From Halobaculum limi (lineage in GTDB: Archaea > Halobacteriota > Halobacteria > Halobacteriales > Haloferacaceae), in the NCBI RefSeq assembly GCF_029490015.1, contig NZ_CP120468.1, positions 2,294,001-2,358,000 on the forward strand: a stretch of 64,000 nt of DNA, given 5' to 3'. A program made the position numbers and the translations under genes. Below, piece after piece: positions 44,921-53,108 of this stretch. The number at the start of each line of letters is the position of its first letter. Position 1 is the first letter of the stretch. The notes beneath the pieces were generated by a model. The model made no database searches. It worked only from the letters and a program-made list of their open reading frames with translations, and was not told where the DNA came from.

Positions 44921-46005
44921 AGACGGTCCTCATCGGCGTCGGCCAAGCCGGCGGCAAGGTCACCTCCTCGCTGGTCGAGTTCGACCGGGATATGGGGTTC
45001 GGCGCGGTACAGGGAGCGCTCGCGGTTAACAGTGCGACGGCCGACCTGCAGCCACTACCGATCGACACAGTTCTGATCGGACAGGACCGCGTTAGCGGGC
45101 ACGGCGTCGGCGGCGACAACGAACTCGGTGCAGAGGTGATGCAAGCAGACGCCAGCGAGGTGATGTCCGCGCTCGACGGTCGAATCACGGCCAGGGCGGA
45201 GGCCATCGTCGTCGTCGCGGGACTCGGCGGCGGTACGGGGTCGGGCGGTGCGCCGGTACTCGCGCGCGAACTCAAGCGCGTGTACAACATCCCCGTGTAC
45301 GCAGTCGGCATCCTCCCGGGGCGCGGCGAGGGTGCGATGTACCAAGTGAACGCCGGGCGTTCGCTGAAGACGCTGGTCCGAGAAGCCGACTCGACCATCC
45401 TCATTGACAACGACGCCTGGCACTCCTCTGGGGAGAGTCTGGAGGAAGGGTTCGACAGCATCAACGACTCCATCGCGAGGCGTCTCGGCCTCCTGTTCGC
45501 ATCCGGTGAGAACGTCGAGGGCGTCGGCGAGTCGGTCGTCGACACCAGCGAAGTGATCAACACGCTCCGGTCGGGCGGCATCGCGGCGCTCGGCTACGCG
45601 AGCGCGGAGGCCGACGACGACCCCGACACCAACATCAACGTCGTGACGAGCGTGACGCGCAACGCCCTGCTCACGGGGACGAGCCTCCCGAACGCGACGA
45701 CCGCCGACTCTGCGTTGCTCGTCGTCGCGGGCAAGCCCGACCGCATCTCGCGGAAGGGCGTCGAGCGAGCGCGCAAGTGGGTCGAAGAGGAGACCGGATC
45801 GATGGAGGTGCGCGGCGGCGACTTCCCGCTGGAGTCCGGGCGACTGGCCGCGCTGGTGTTGCTGGGTGGCGTCGAGCGCTCCGCTCGCTTGGAGGAGTTT
45901 ATGCAGCGCGCGAAGGAGGCCCGCGAGGAGGCGAAACGGCAGGCAGAAGAGCGCGAAGATGCCGACAAACTGTTCCAGAACGACGACCTCGACAGTCTGA
46001 TCTGA
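44917..46005 (+). CDS. cetZ: CetZ-family tubulin-like GTPase
   Basis: 362 residues of the archaeal CetZ family (tubulin/FtsZ superfamily), which shapes haloarchaeal cells. The N-terminal VGQAGGKV loop and tubulin signature GGGTGSG (104-110) are intact. The C-terminus ends with an acidic, basic-helix tail (QAEEREDADKLFQNDDLDSLI) like other CetZs. ATG 44917 is chosen because the family starts MKTVLIGVGQ; the open frame extends upstream through endonuclease debris. Which CetZ subgroup it is cannot be said. Confidence 0.93.
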   Translation: MKTVLIGVGQAGGKVTSSLVEFDRDMGFGAVQGALAVNSATADLQPLPIDTVLIGQDRVSGHGVGGDNELGAEVMQADASEVMSALDGRITARAEAIVVVAGLGGGTGSGGAPVLARELKRVYNIPVYAVGILPGRGEGAMYQVNAGRSLKTLVREADSTILIDNDAWHSSGESLEEGFDSINDSIARRLGLLFASGENVEGVGESVVDTSEVINTLRSGGIAALGYASAEADDDPDTNINVVTSVTRNALLTGTSLPNATTADSALLVVAGKPDRISRKGVERARKWVEEETGSMEVRGGDFPLESGRLAALVLLGGVERSARLEEFMQRAKEAREEAKRQAEEREDADKLFQNDDLDSLI

Positions 46006-46012
46006 GCGCCGT

Positions 46013-46465
46013 TCAGGCGTCTGTCCGTGTTCGTTCGAGCCGTTTGTGTGACGCCTGATCACTCGTCGCCTGCTCCGAGGCCGAGCGACCGTCGTCGGTT
46101 GTCTCGAGGACGGCGTCGAGTCGCTCGTCGAACTCCTCGCGGTCGATGCCACCCGACGCGTATCGCTGCTGCAACGTCGTCACCGGGTCGGTTGCGTCGC
46201 GTTGCTTTGACCGCGAGCCTGAATCCGGTGCCAGTAACGACGCCGCGGCGAACGCAGGCGCGAACAGGGCGACGAGCGAGAACGCGAGGACGATCGTGTT
46301 GTACACCAGCCCGCTTTTGACGCCGGATACCACCGCCCACGACCCGTAGAGAGCGAGCGGCGCGGCGAGCGCAGCGACCGCAGCGGCCCGTCGTCGCCAA
46401 CGCGGGGTATCTGGCGTGATCCGTGCGAGAGTGGGGTGCACGTCCGTGTCTGGTGGAGGGCTCAC
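46013..46465 (-). CDS. SHOCT-domain membrane protein
   Basis: 150 residues from GTG 46465. Two membrane segments (about 30-50 and 60-80) are followed by a SHOCT motif (DPVTTLQQRYASGGIDREEFDERLDAVL). The TATA-like TTAAAATTAA at 46491-46500 on the minus strand fits a leaderless start at 46465, so the longer TTG-started frame is rejected. SHOCT helices are linked to oligomerisation; function unknown. It is convergent with cetZ. Confidence 0.75.
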   Translation of the reverse strand: MSPPPDTDVHPTLARITPDTPRWRRRAAAVAALAAPLALYGSWAVVSGVKSGLVYNTIVLAFSLVALFAPAFAAASLLAPDSGSRSKQRDATDPVTTLQQRYASGGIDREEFDERLDAVLETTDDGRSASEQATSDQASHKRLERTRTDA

Positions 46466-46490
46466 GTCGACGTGTGCGACTAGTGTCAAC

Positions 46491-46500
46491 TTAATTTTAA
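46491..46500 (-). promoter_or_regulatory. TATA-like box of the SHOCT gene
   Basis: TTAAAATTAA on the minus strand, 26-35 bases before the GTG at 46465; the only such AT run nearby. Confidence 0.5.
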
Positions 46501-46576
46501 TCGCTTGCGCTCGTCGGTCGTCACGTCGGAGAAATTCGATGGTCGACCCCCGGTGAAAGTCGCGAATCGTGTTCGT

Positions 46577-46894
46577 TCAGGCCGCTTTCATCGCGACGCC
46601 GGACTCGGGAGCGATCCCGTCGAGCGGCGTCCCGGTGACGAACACCGAACTCAGCGGCAGTTTCGCACGCTCGCTGTGGTCGCGCACGTCCGCCTCCGAC
46701 GGCGCGTCATACCGGCACATCGTCGCCCGCGCGAGGCCGTCCTCGCCATCGAACACTTGGGAACCGATGTAGGCGATTCCGATTCCCTCACCGCGCATCT
46801 CCTCGACGGCCGCTCGTGAGCGGTCGACAGCCTCGTCGAGTTCCGCACGGGTCACTCCCGTGTCGAACTCCCGTAGGACGTGATAATTTGTCAT
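46577..46894 (-). CDS. DUF4242-family protein
   Basis: 105 residues of the DUF4242 (SCO4226-like nickel-binding) family, a ferredoxin-like fold. YHVLREFDTGVTRAELDEAV and MCRYDAPSEADVRDHSERAKLP are typical. A nickel role is known only for a Streptomyces member. Single gene. Confidence 0.8.
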   Translation of the reverse strand: MTNYHVLREFDTGVTRAELDEAVDRSRAAVEEMRGEGIGIAYIGSQVFDGEDGLARATMCRYDAPSEADVRDHSERAKLPLSSVFVTGTPLDGIAPESGVAMKAA

Positions 46895-47147
46895 TACTGT
46901 GCTCTAGTGACGGACACGTGTGTCCGCCCTATAGGAATGTACGGTACGGAGCGACCATACCGTTTCTACCCGATTATCGGTCGTTACAACCCGATGCTCG
47001 CGGTCACTGCCTTCGAGACTAATCCATCCAGTTTACCGTACCGCGCGCTGCCCATAGCTCACTTCGCGCACCGTCTGCAACGCGGTCTGGCTCGCTCTGC
47101 TCGCTCAACCGCGCTATCTAAGTGGTTCTACCCCTGATCGTCGGGTA

Positions 47148-48023
47148 ATGTCACGCGGACCCGACTGGCTGAGTTTCCGTCGGTACGCGGCGTTCACGAC
47201 CGGGATGGCACTGACACTCATCTCGCTCGGCATCTACACCGCCGCGACCGGTGCGGGACTGGCGTGTGCCCAACAGTGGCCGCTGTGTGACGGCGGCGTC
47301 CTCCCGCAATCGATTCCCTCGTTCATCGAGTGGTTCCACCGTCTCTGGGCGATGATCACCGGGTTCTTCATCCTCGGTGCAGCGGTGTGGGCGTGGCTCG
47401 ACCGCGACCAGATTTCGAGCCGAACTCGCCGAGCGGTGACGCTGGCGACGGTGCTCACGCCGATGCAGGCCGTCTTCGGAGCCATCACCGTCACGCTCAA
47501 CGGCGCGTTGCCCGGCGGTTACTCCGCCCCAGTGCACGCTGCGCACTTCCTCACGGGCTTCTCCATCTTTGCGCTGCTGTCGTACGCGACGCTGATCACC
47601 TACGAAGGTCGGTTCTCGCGTGATGCGCTTGGCCGGAGTCGCATCGCGGTCGGGACGGCGCTGGTCGCCCTCATAGTCGCGTGGGTGTTCTCGCGCATCG
47701 ACCCCGTCTCCTCGTACAGCCCGCCCGAACAGGCGGTGTTCTACGCCGTGTCGCTGACGGCGTTCGGGGCGTTGCTGGCGGCGACCAGGTGGCTCGGTGA
47801 ACTCGACGAGTTGGTGCCGCGAGCGGCGACCGCGAGCGCGGGCGTCCTCCTGTTCGTCGGGATGGTGCTCGGTCGCGACATCGTCGTCTACTCGACGGGC
47901 GTCGAGTTCGTCAACTGGCTGGTCGTGGCGCTCGCGGTGGCGACCACCGCCGGCGCGGCGTGGCTGTTGCGCGGCGTCGAACCCGAAGTCGAACAGCCCG
48001 TGTACGGGTCGACCGACGACTGA
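47148..48023 (+). CDS. ctaA: CtaA/COX15-like heme A synthase family protein
   Basis: 291 residues and eight membrane segments. The N-terminal half has the expected ExxH (E61/H64), a C-x6-C pair (C40, C47) and H130/H133. The C-terminal half contains no histidine at all, although typical two-half CtaA proteins bind a heme with a second histidine pair there. It probably still serves heme A formation for the terminal oxidase, as half-sized archaeal CtaA proteins do. No cytochrome oxidase genes are adjacent. Confidence 0.8.
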   Translation: MSRGPDWLSFRRYAAFTTGMALTLISLGIYTAATGAGLACAQQWPLCDGGVLPQSIPSFIEWFHRLWAMITGFFILGAAVWAWLDRDQISSRTRRAVTLATVLTPMQAVFGAITVTLNGALPGGYSAPVHAAHFLTGFSIFALLSYATLITYEGRFSRDALGRSRIAVGTALVALIVAWVFSRIDPVSSYSPPEQAVFYAVSLTAFGALLAATRWLGELDELVPRAATASAGVLLFVGMVLGRDIVVYSTGVEFVNWLVVALAVATTAGAAWLLRGVEPEVEQPVYGSTDD

Positions 48024-48106
48024 TCGCGTATTCTCCACTTTCGTTCGTTACTCTACTGTCCTTATCGAAGGGTCCAAATAGCCGGGCGGGTGTAGGTACC
48101 CGTGCT

Positions 48107-48922
48107 ATGGATAGACGTAACTACATCAAGTCCGTCGGCGCGGCGGGTGCCGGACTGGCACTCACCGGATGCCTCGGCGGCGGCGGTGGCGGCAGCGAGA
48201 CGATCACCATCGGGTCGGACATCCCGTACCGACCGTTCGAGTACGAGACGACCGACGGCGAACTGACCGGGTTCGACGTCGACATCGCGGAGGCGGTGTT
48301 CTCGGAGCAACTCGGCTACGACCACGAGTTCGTCCAGACGTCGTTCGACACGATCATCCCGTCGCTGAACAACGGGAACTTCCGCGTCATCATGTCGGCG
48401 ATGACGATCAACGACGAGCGTGCGGAGGAAGTCGACTTCTCCGATCCGTACTTCACGGCCTACCAGACCATCGTGGTGCGTGAAGACTCGGACATCTCCA
48501 CGAAGGAAGACCTCGCAGGGACTCGCGCGGGCGTCCAGAAGGGGACGACCGGCGCGGCCGCCGCGCAGGAACTGAAAGAGGAACTCGGTGGCGATCTGGA
48601 GATCAACGAGTACGACCAGATTCCCGACGCGTTCAGCGCCCTGCTGAACAACCAGGTCGACTCCGTCATCAACGACAACACCGTCAGCGCGGAGTTCGTC
48701 AACGGCGAGGGCGACGGACAGGTCCGCTTCGTCGAGGGCGAGGGCGCGGCCAGCGAGGCCGGTCAGGAAGCGCCGCCGTACCTCACGCTCACCGTCGAAA
48801 ACTACGGGATCGCGTTCCGCCAGGATGACGACGAACTCCGTGAAGAGGTCAACGGCGCGCTCGCGACGATTAAGGAGAACGGGACGTACGACGACATCTA
48901 CAGCGACTACTTCGCCGGGTAA
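48107..48922 (+). CDS. Polar amino acid ABC transporter substrate-binding lipoprotein
   Basis: 271 residues. The N-terminus MDRRNYIKSVGAAGAGLALTGC carries a twin-arginine (RR) and a lipobox with C22, typical of Tat-exported haloarchaeal lipoproteins. A glycine linker (GGGGGG) follows. The mature part is a family 3 solute-binding protein (SDIPYRPFEYE, GFDVDIAEAV, FSDPYFTAYQTIVVRED). First gene of a three-gene importer (48107-50490), likely for arginine, glutamine or a similar amino acid. Confidence 0.92.
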   Translation: MDRRNYIKSVGAAGAGLALTGCLGGGGGGSETITIGSDIPYRPFEYETTDGELTGFDVDIAEAVFSEQLGYDHEFVQTSFDTIIPSLNNGNFRVIMSAMTINDERAEEVDFSDPYFTAYQTIVVREDSDISTKEDLAGTRAGVQKGTTGAAAAQELKEELGGDLEINEYDQIPDAFSALLNNQVDSVINDNTVSAEFVNGEGDGQVRFVEGEGAASEAGQEAPPYLTLTVENYGIAFRQDDDELREEVNGALATIKENGTYDDIYSDYFAG

Positions 48923-48925
48923 GCG

Positions 48926-49762
48926 ATGGCAGCAGACACCGGGCGCGCGGCCGAGCGGGACCGCGGCTTCTTCGAACAGCTGAACGACCAGACGTTCCGG
49001 CGACTCGGCGTCGTCGGGACGGCGGTGTTCGCGCTCGGCGTCGCAGCCTTCATCGGCTACATCCTGTTCGTCCAGGTCGACTACGCGTTGTTGGTCAACA
49101 TCGTCTACCCGCAGTTCACGCTCGCGTTCTTGCGCGTCATCGGCATCGTCGTGGTGTCGAGCGTGCTGTCGGTGATCGCGGGCGTGCTCGTCGGTCTCGC
49201 ACGCGTCTCTCGAACGCGAGTAACCCGTTCGATCGCGAAGAGCTACATCGAGTTCTTCCGCGGGACGCCGCTGTTGTTCCAGTTGTTCGTCATCTACCTC
49301 GGTATCCCACAACTGTGGCCGCCGGGGCAGTTCCCCATCCAGGGGTTCAACTACTACGCGGCGGTCATCGGACTGACGCTAAACCACGCGGCGTACGTGG
49401 GCGAGGCACTCCGGGGCGGCATCGAGTCGATCCCGGACGGACAGATGGAGGCCGCTCGCTCGCTGGGGATGAGCTACATCCAGTCGATGCGTGAGGTCAT
49501 CCTCCCGCAGGCGTGGCGCAACTCGCTGGCCGCCATCGGTAACGACCAGGTCATCCTCGTGAAGGACACCTCGCTGTTGACCGTGCTGGCGATTCCGGAA
49601 CTGCTCAGCGCGTTCCGCCAGATCAACTCTGCGACGTTCGACGCGTGGACGCCCATCGTCCTCGTGGCTATCGCGTACCTGATGATCACCGTTCCGCTGG
49701 GGAAGGTGATCCGGACGCTGGAAGAGCGCGCAGACCCGGCGACCCACGGAGGTGACGACTGA
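48926..49762 (+). CDS. Polar amino acid ABC transporter permease
   Basis: 278 residues with five or six membrane segments and the HisM/GlnP pattern: EFFRGTPLLFQLFVIY and the EAA loop EAARSLGMSYIQSMREVILPQA. It starts three bases after the lipoprotein stop and its stop overlaps the ATPase ATG (TGATG). Confidence 0.93.
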   Translation: MAADTGRAAERDRGFFEQLNDQTFRRLGVVGTAVFALGVAAFIGYILFVQVDYALLVNIVYPQFTLAFLRVIGIVVVSSVLSVIAGVLVGLARVSRTRVTRSIAKSYIEFFRGTPLLFQLFVIYLGIPQLWPPGQFPIQGFNYYAAVIGLTLNHAAYVGEALRGGIESIPDGQMEAARSLGMSYIQSMREVILPQAWRNSLAAIGNDQVILVKDTSLLTVLAIPELLSAFRQINSATFDAWTPIVLVAIAYLMITVPLGKVIRTLEERADPATHGGDD

Positions 49763-50490
49763 TGGCACTGCTCGAATTCGAGAAGGTGAACAAGTACTTC
49801 GGCGAGACGCACGTGCTGAAGGACATCGACCTGGAGATCGACGAACAGGAGGTGGCCGTCGTCATCGGCCCCTCCGGATCTGGGAAGTCGACGCTCCTGC
49901 GGTGTACCAATCGCCTCGAAGAGATCCAGTCCGGTGAGATCCGACTGGACGGCGTGCCGCTCACCGACCCCGGCGCCGACATCAACCGCCTCCGCCAGCG
50001 CATCGGGATGGTGTTCCAGTCGTTCAACCTCTTCCCGCACAAGACCGCGCTGGAGAACGTCGCGCTCGCGCCGATCAAGGTGAAAGGCGTGAAACGCGAG
50101 GAGGCAGAAGCTGAGGCCCGCGACCTGTTGGAGCGAGTCGGCCTCGGCGCACAGACCGAGTCGTATCCGAGTCAGCTCTCCGGTGGGCAACAGCAACGGG
50201 TCGCAATCGCCCGCGCACTCGCGATGGACCCCGAAGTGATGCTGTTCGACGAGGTGACGAGCGCACTCGACCCCGAACTCGTCGGGGAAGTGCTCGAAGT
50301 GATGCGTGATCTGGCCGACGAGGGGATGACGATGATGGTCGTCACCCACGAGATGGGCTTCGCCCGCGAGGTTGCGGATACGATCACGCTGATGGCCGAC
50401 GGCGAAATCGTCGAGCGGACGCCGCCCGCACAGTTCTTCGAGCAACCGACGACCGAGCGCGGACAGCGCTTCCTCTCGAAGTTGCTGTAG
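49762..50490 (+). CDS. Polar amino acid ABC transporter ATP-binding protein
   Basis: 242 residues, GlnQ-like. Walker A GPSGSGKST (36-44), Q-loop VFQSFNLFPH, signature LSGGQQQRVAIARAL, Walker B VMLFDEVTSALDP and the H-loop VVTHEM. Last gene of the importer operon; a TnpB element follows 50 bases downstream. Confidence 0.95.
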   Translation: MALLEFEKVNKYFGETHVLKDIDLEIDEQEVAVVIGPSGSGKSTLLRCTNRLEEIQSGEIRLDGVPLTDPGADINRLRQRIGMVFQSFNLFPHKTALENVALAPIKVKGVKREEAEAEARDLLERVGLGAQTESYPSQLSGGQQQRVAIARALAMDPEVMLFDEVTSALDPELVGEVLEVMRDLADEGMTMMVVTHEMGFAREVADTITLMADGEIVERTPPAQFFEQPTTERGQRFLSKLL

Positions 50491-50539
50491 CGGGGTCGCC
50501 GTCCGCGCCCCTCGGTTTCAACGTAATTCAAGGTGGAGC

Positions 50540-50591
50540 CTCCGGCCTCAAGGAGCGACCGAGCGTAGCGAAGGGAACGAGTAGGCCGGAG
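50540..50591 (+). repeat. Left-side stem-loop of the TnpB element
   Basis: A 9-base perfect stem: CTCCGGCCT (50540-50548) with AGGCCGGAG (50583-50591). The loop opens with CAAGGA and closes with GAGT, as in the right-side stem-loop. It lies about 90 bases before tnpB. Confidence 0.65.
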
Positions 50592-50677
50592 AGGAAACCG
50601 ACATAGGACGACACAACCGGCACACTTCGACCAACCGACTCCCAGACGTATAGGTACCGTCGGGTACTCTCTGAAGT

Positions 50678-51925
50678 ATGGACGTGCGTCGAACCGCCGT
50701 CGTGAAACTCGCCGTTTCTGACGAGCAACGCGACGCACTCCACCGAACCGCCGAGCAATACCTGTACTGCGCGAACCGAACCGCCGAATACTGTTGGTCT
50801 GACACCTCCTTCACCGAGTGCAAGACCAACAAGCGGCAGGTCCGAGACGCGCTCTACGCCGAACTCCGTGAGGAGACAGACCTACAGGCACAACTCGTTC
50901 AAGCCGCCATCAAACGCGCCGTCGAAGCCGTCAAAGGCGTTATCGAACGGTGGAAAAAAGGACAGCGCGTCTCTTGTCCCAAGTTCACCGCCGAAACGAT
51001 GGACTACGACACGCGGAGCGCAACTTTCTACCGCAACAAGGTGTCGCTGGCAACTGTCGAGGGCCGGGTCGAACCCTCGTTTGTTCTCCCGGCAGACAGC
51101 CCGACGCCCTATGAGCGGTACGTTCTCTCCGAGGACTACGAGTTCCGTGAGAGTACGCTTCGGTACGACGGGGCGACCGACGAGTTCTACCTCAACATCT
51201 CGACTCGGCGGATAGACGGCGACGACGAGGTTCCGGCAGATACCGGGCACCCCGACCAAACGGTCCTCGGTATTGACCTCGGCGTCAACAGTCTCGCCGT
51301 CTCATCGACCGGCACATTCTGGCAAGGAGACGACTACGACCACTGGTGCCGTGAGTTCGAGAAGCAGCGTGGTGACATGCAACAGCGCGGCACCCAAGCT
51401 GCTCACAACGCCCTGCTTCGACTCGGCAAGCGCGAACAAGCGTGGCGGAAACAGTACATCCACACCGTCGCCAACGAGGTTGTCACGGAAGCCGTTGAAC
51501 ACGACTGCGACGTTATCGTGTTTGAGGACTTAACTGACATTCGTGAGCGGCTTCCGCAGGCGAAGTGGCACCACGTCTGGGCGTTTCGACGTCTGTTTGA
51601 GTACGTCTCCTACAAAGCGCCCGAACAAGGTGTGTCCGTGGAGCAGGTCGTGTCGAACCACACGTCCCAACGCTGTTCTCGGACGGACTGTGGGTTCACG
51701 CACGAGGGCAACCGCCACGGAGAACACTTCTGTTGCCAGAAGTGCGGGTACGAAGTGAACGCGGACTACAACGCTGCGAAGAATATCGGGTTCCGGTACG
51801 CTCGAAAGAGGACGCACAAACTCCGTTCCTCGCCTAAGTCGGGGAGCGGAGACGCAGAAGTAGACCTGCGTGTGAATGGTGGGACGTTGAACGGCGACGG
51901 GTACCGACGTATTGTCGGTGCGTGA
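50678..51925 (+). CDS. tnpB: RNA-guided nuclease TnpB (IS200/IS605 family)
   Basis: 415 residues. The RuvC-like catalytic triad is intact: D200 in GIDLGVNSLAV, E283 in VFEDLTDIRE and D363 in NADYNAAKNI. The zinc ribbon has C333, C338, C353 and C356 (CSRTDC then CQKC). An N-terminal helix-turn-helix-like region precedes the OB/REC part. No truncation or frameshift, so it should be active in cutting DNA with a guide RNA made from the right end. Confidence 0.93.
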   Translation: MDVRRTAVVKLAVSDEQRDALHRTAEQYLYCANRTAEYCWSDTSFTECKTNKRQVRDALYAELREETDLQAQLVQAAIKRAVEAVKGVIERWKKGQRVSCPKFTAETMDYDTRSATFYRNKVSLATVEGRVEPSFVLPADSPTPYERYVLSEDYEFRESTLRYDGATDEFYLNISTRRIDGDDEVPADTGHPDQTVLGIDLGVNSLAVSSTGTFWQGDDYDHWCREFEKQRGDMQQRGTQAAHNALLRLGKREQAWRKQYIHTVANEVVTEAVEHDCDVIVFEDLTDIRERLPQAKWHHVWAFRRLFEYVSYKAPEQGVSVEQVVSNHTSQRCSRTDCGFTHEGNRHGEHFCCQKCGYEVNADYNAAKNIGFRYARKRTHKLRSSPKSGSGDAEVDLRVNGGTLNGDGYRRIVGA

Positions 51926-52020
51926 TTGCCGGGAGTCCGCATCAAAGCCCCACCCTCAAGGACCGAGGCGCGTATGCGCCGAGGGAGTAGGGTGGGTAGT
52001 TTACAACGTCAGTACCTCGA
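51900..52020 (+). ncRNA. Putative omega/sotRNA at the 3' end of tnpB
   Basis: In haloarchaea, sense-overlapping transcripts (sotRNAs) cover the 3' end of tnpB, and in TnpB systems the matching RNA carries the scaffold and guide. Here the scaffold would hold the right-side stem-loop 51949-51996 and the guide would start near 51997-52001. It would run into the adh terminator region. Bounds are approximate. Confidence 0.45.
51949..51996 (+). repeat. Right-side stem-loop of the TnpB element
   Basis: An 8-base perfect outer stem: CCCACCCT (51949-51956) with AGGGTGGG (51989-51996). A nested hairpin has GGCGC (51967-51971), loop GTAT and GCGCC (51976-51980). The loop edges match the left-side stem-loop. 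Confidence 0.7.
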
Positions 52021-53056
52021 CGCCGTCCGTCTCGTAGTTCGTCATCGCAGCGAGTCGCTCGGGCACCTCGTCGAGCCCTACTTCGCGGCCGACGAGTACG
52101 CCTGGGTCCAGATTCCCTGCCTTCAACAATCCCAGCAACTCGTCGTAGCGCGTCGGCGGCATCCCGCGCGACCCGAGGAAGTCCACCTCCCAGCGCGTCA
52201 TCGCGTCGGTCGGCAGCGACACCTCCCCTTTCTCTGCGTCGGTCGTCAGGCCGACCTGGACGTGCGTGCCACGCTCTCGGAGGCAGGCTACCGAGTTGCG
52301 ACACGTCTCCGCGCGGCCGAGGGCGTCGAGCGAGACGTGTGCGCCGCGACCAGTGATCGACTCGATGGCGTCCGGCACCGACTCCTCCCGGCCGTTCACC
52401 GTCTCGTCTGCGCCCGCGGCGCTCGCGCGGTCGAGGGCGTCGTCTGCGACGTCGACGGCGACGACGCGAGCGCCAAGCGCGTCTGCGACCTGCACGGCAG
52501 AGAGGCCGACGCCGCCACAGCCGTGGACGGCGACCCACTCGCCAGCGCCGACGACGGCGCGGTGTTCCAGCGCGTGATACGCCGTCATAAACCGACAGCC
52601 AAGGGCGGCCACGTCGCGGGCGGCGACCCCCTCGGGCAACCGCATCGCGTTGTAGTCGGCGTGCGGGAGGTGCACCTGCTCTGCGAACGCGCCGGGGGCG
52701 GCCCGTTCGAAGCCGAGCGCCCGCCCGTCGAGACAGGTGTTTCCGTGACCGTTCGTACACTCGGGGCAGACACCACAGCCGAGGTTGAACGGGACGGCCA
52801 CGCGGTCGCCGACGGCGACGCTGTCTACGCGGTCGCCGACTTCGACGACGGTGCCGGCGGGTTCGTGCCCGAGGACAAAGTCTGTGGGCACTTGGTCGTC
52901 GGCCCACTCGCCGTGGCCCTGCCAGGCGTGCCAGTCGGAGCGGCAGATGCCGCACGCCTCCACGTCGACGACGACGCCGTGCGGCTCACACTCTGGTTCG
53001 GGCACGTCGGTCACATCGAGAGGCTCGCCGTACGCTCGGAGGACGGCCGCTTGCAT
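52001..53056 (-). CDS. Zinc-dependent alcohol dehydrogenase
   Basis: 351 residues, medium-chain dehydrogenase fold. The catalytic zinc site has CGICRSDWH and GHEPAGTV. Structural zinc cysteines are in CGVCPECTNGHGNTC. The nucleotide-binding loop is GCGGVGLSAVQ. A typical 'zinc-binding dehydrogenase'; the substrate alcohol is unknown. Its stop lies just beside the right end of the TnpB element, so the gene itself was not damaged. Confidence 0.88.
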   Translation of the reverse strand: MQAAVLRAYGEPLDVTDVPEPECEPHGVVVDVEACGICRSDWHAWQGHGEWADDQVPTDFVLGHEPAGTVVEVGDRVDSVAVGDRVAVPFNLGCGVCPECTNGHGNTCLDGRALGFERAAPGAFAEQVHLPHADYNAMRLPEGVAARDVAALGCRFMTAYHALEHRAVVGAGEWVAVHGCGGVGLSAVQVADALGARVVAVDVADDALDRASAAGADETVNGREESVPDAIESITGRGAHVSLDALGRAETCRNSVACLRERGTHVQVGLTTDAEKGEVSLPTDAMTRWEVDFLGSRGMPPTRYDELLGLLKAGNLDPGVLVGREVGLDEVPERLAAMTNYETDGVEVLTL

Positions 53057-53108
53057 ACTCCAGCGTGGGACCGAGTGGTGAAAAATCGGGGCGGTGGTGC
53101 GTCCGTCG

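Larger units (their letters stand above)
50528..52000 (+). mobile_element. IS200/IS605-type element, tnpB-only
   Basis: An intact tnpB flanked by a stem-loop on each side, with no TnpA transposase. It lies between the amino acid importer (downstream of the ATPase) and the adh gene, whose stop codon is next to the right end. The exact ends are estimates. TnpB-only forms need TnpA supplied from elsewhere to move and spread as passengers; TnpB itself is an RNA-guided nuclease. Confidence 0.75.
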
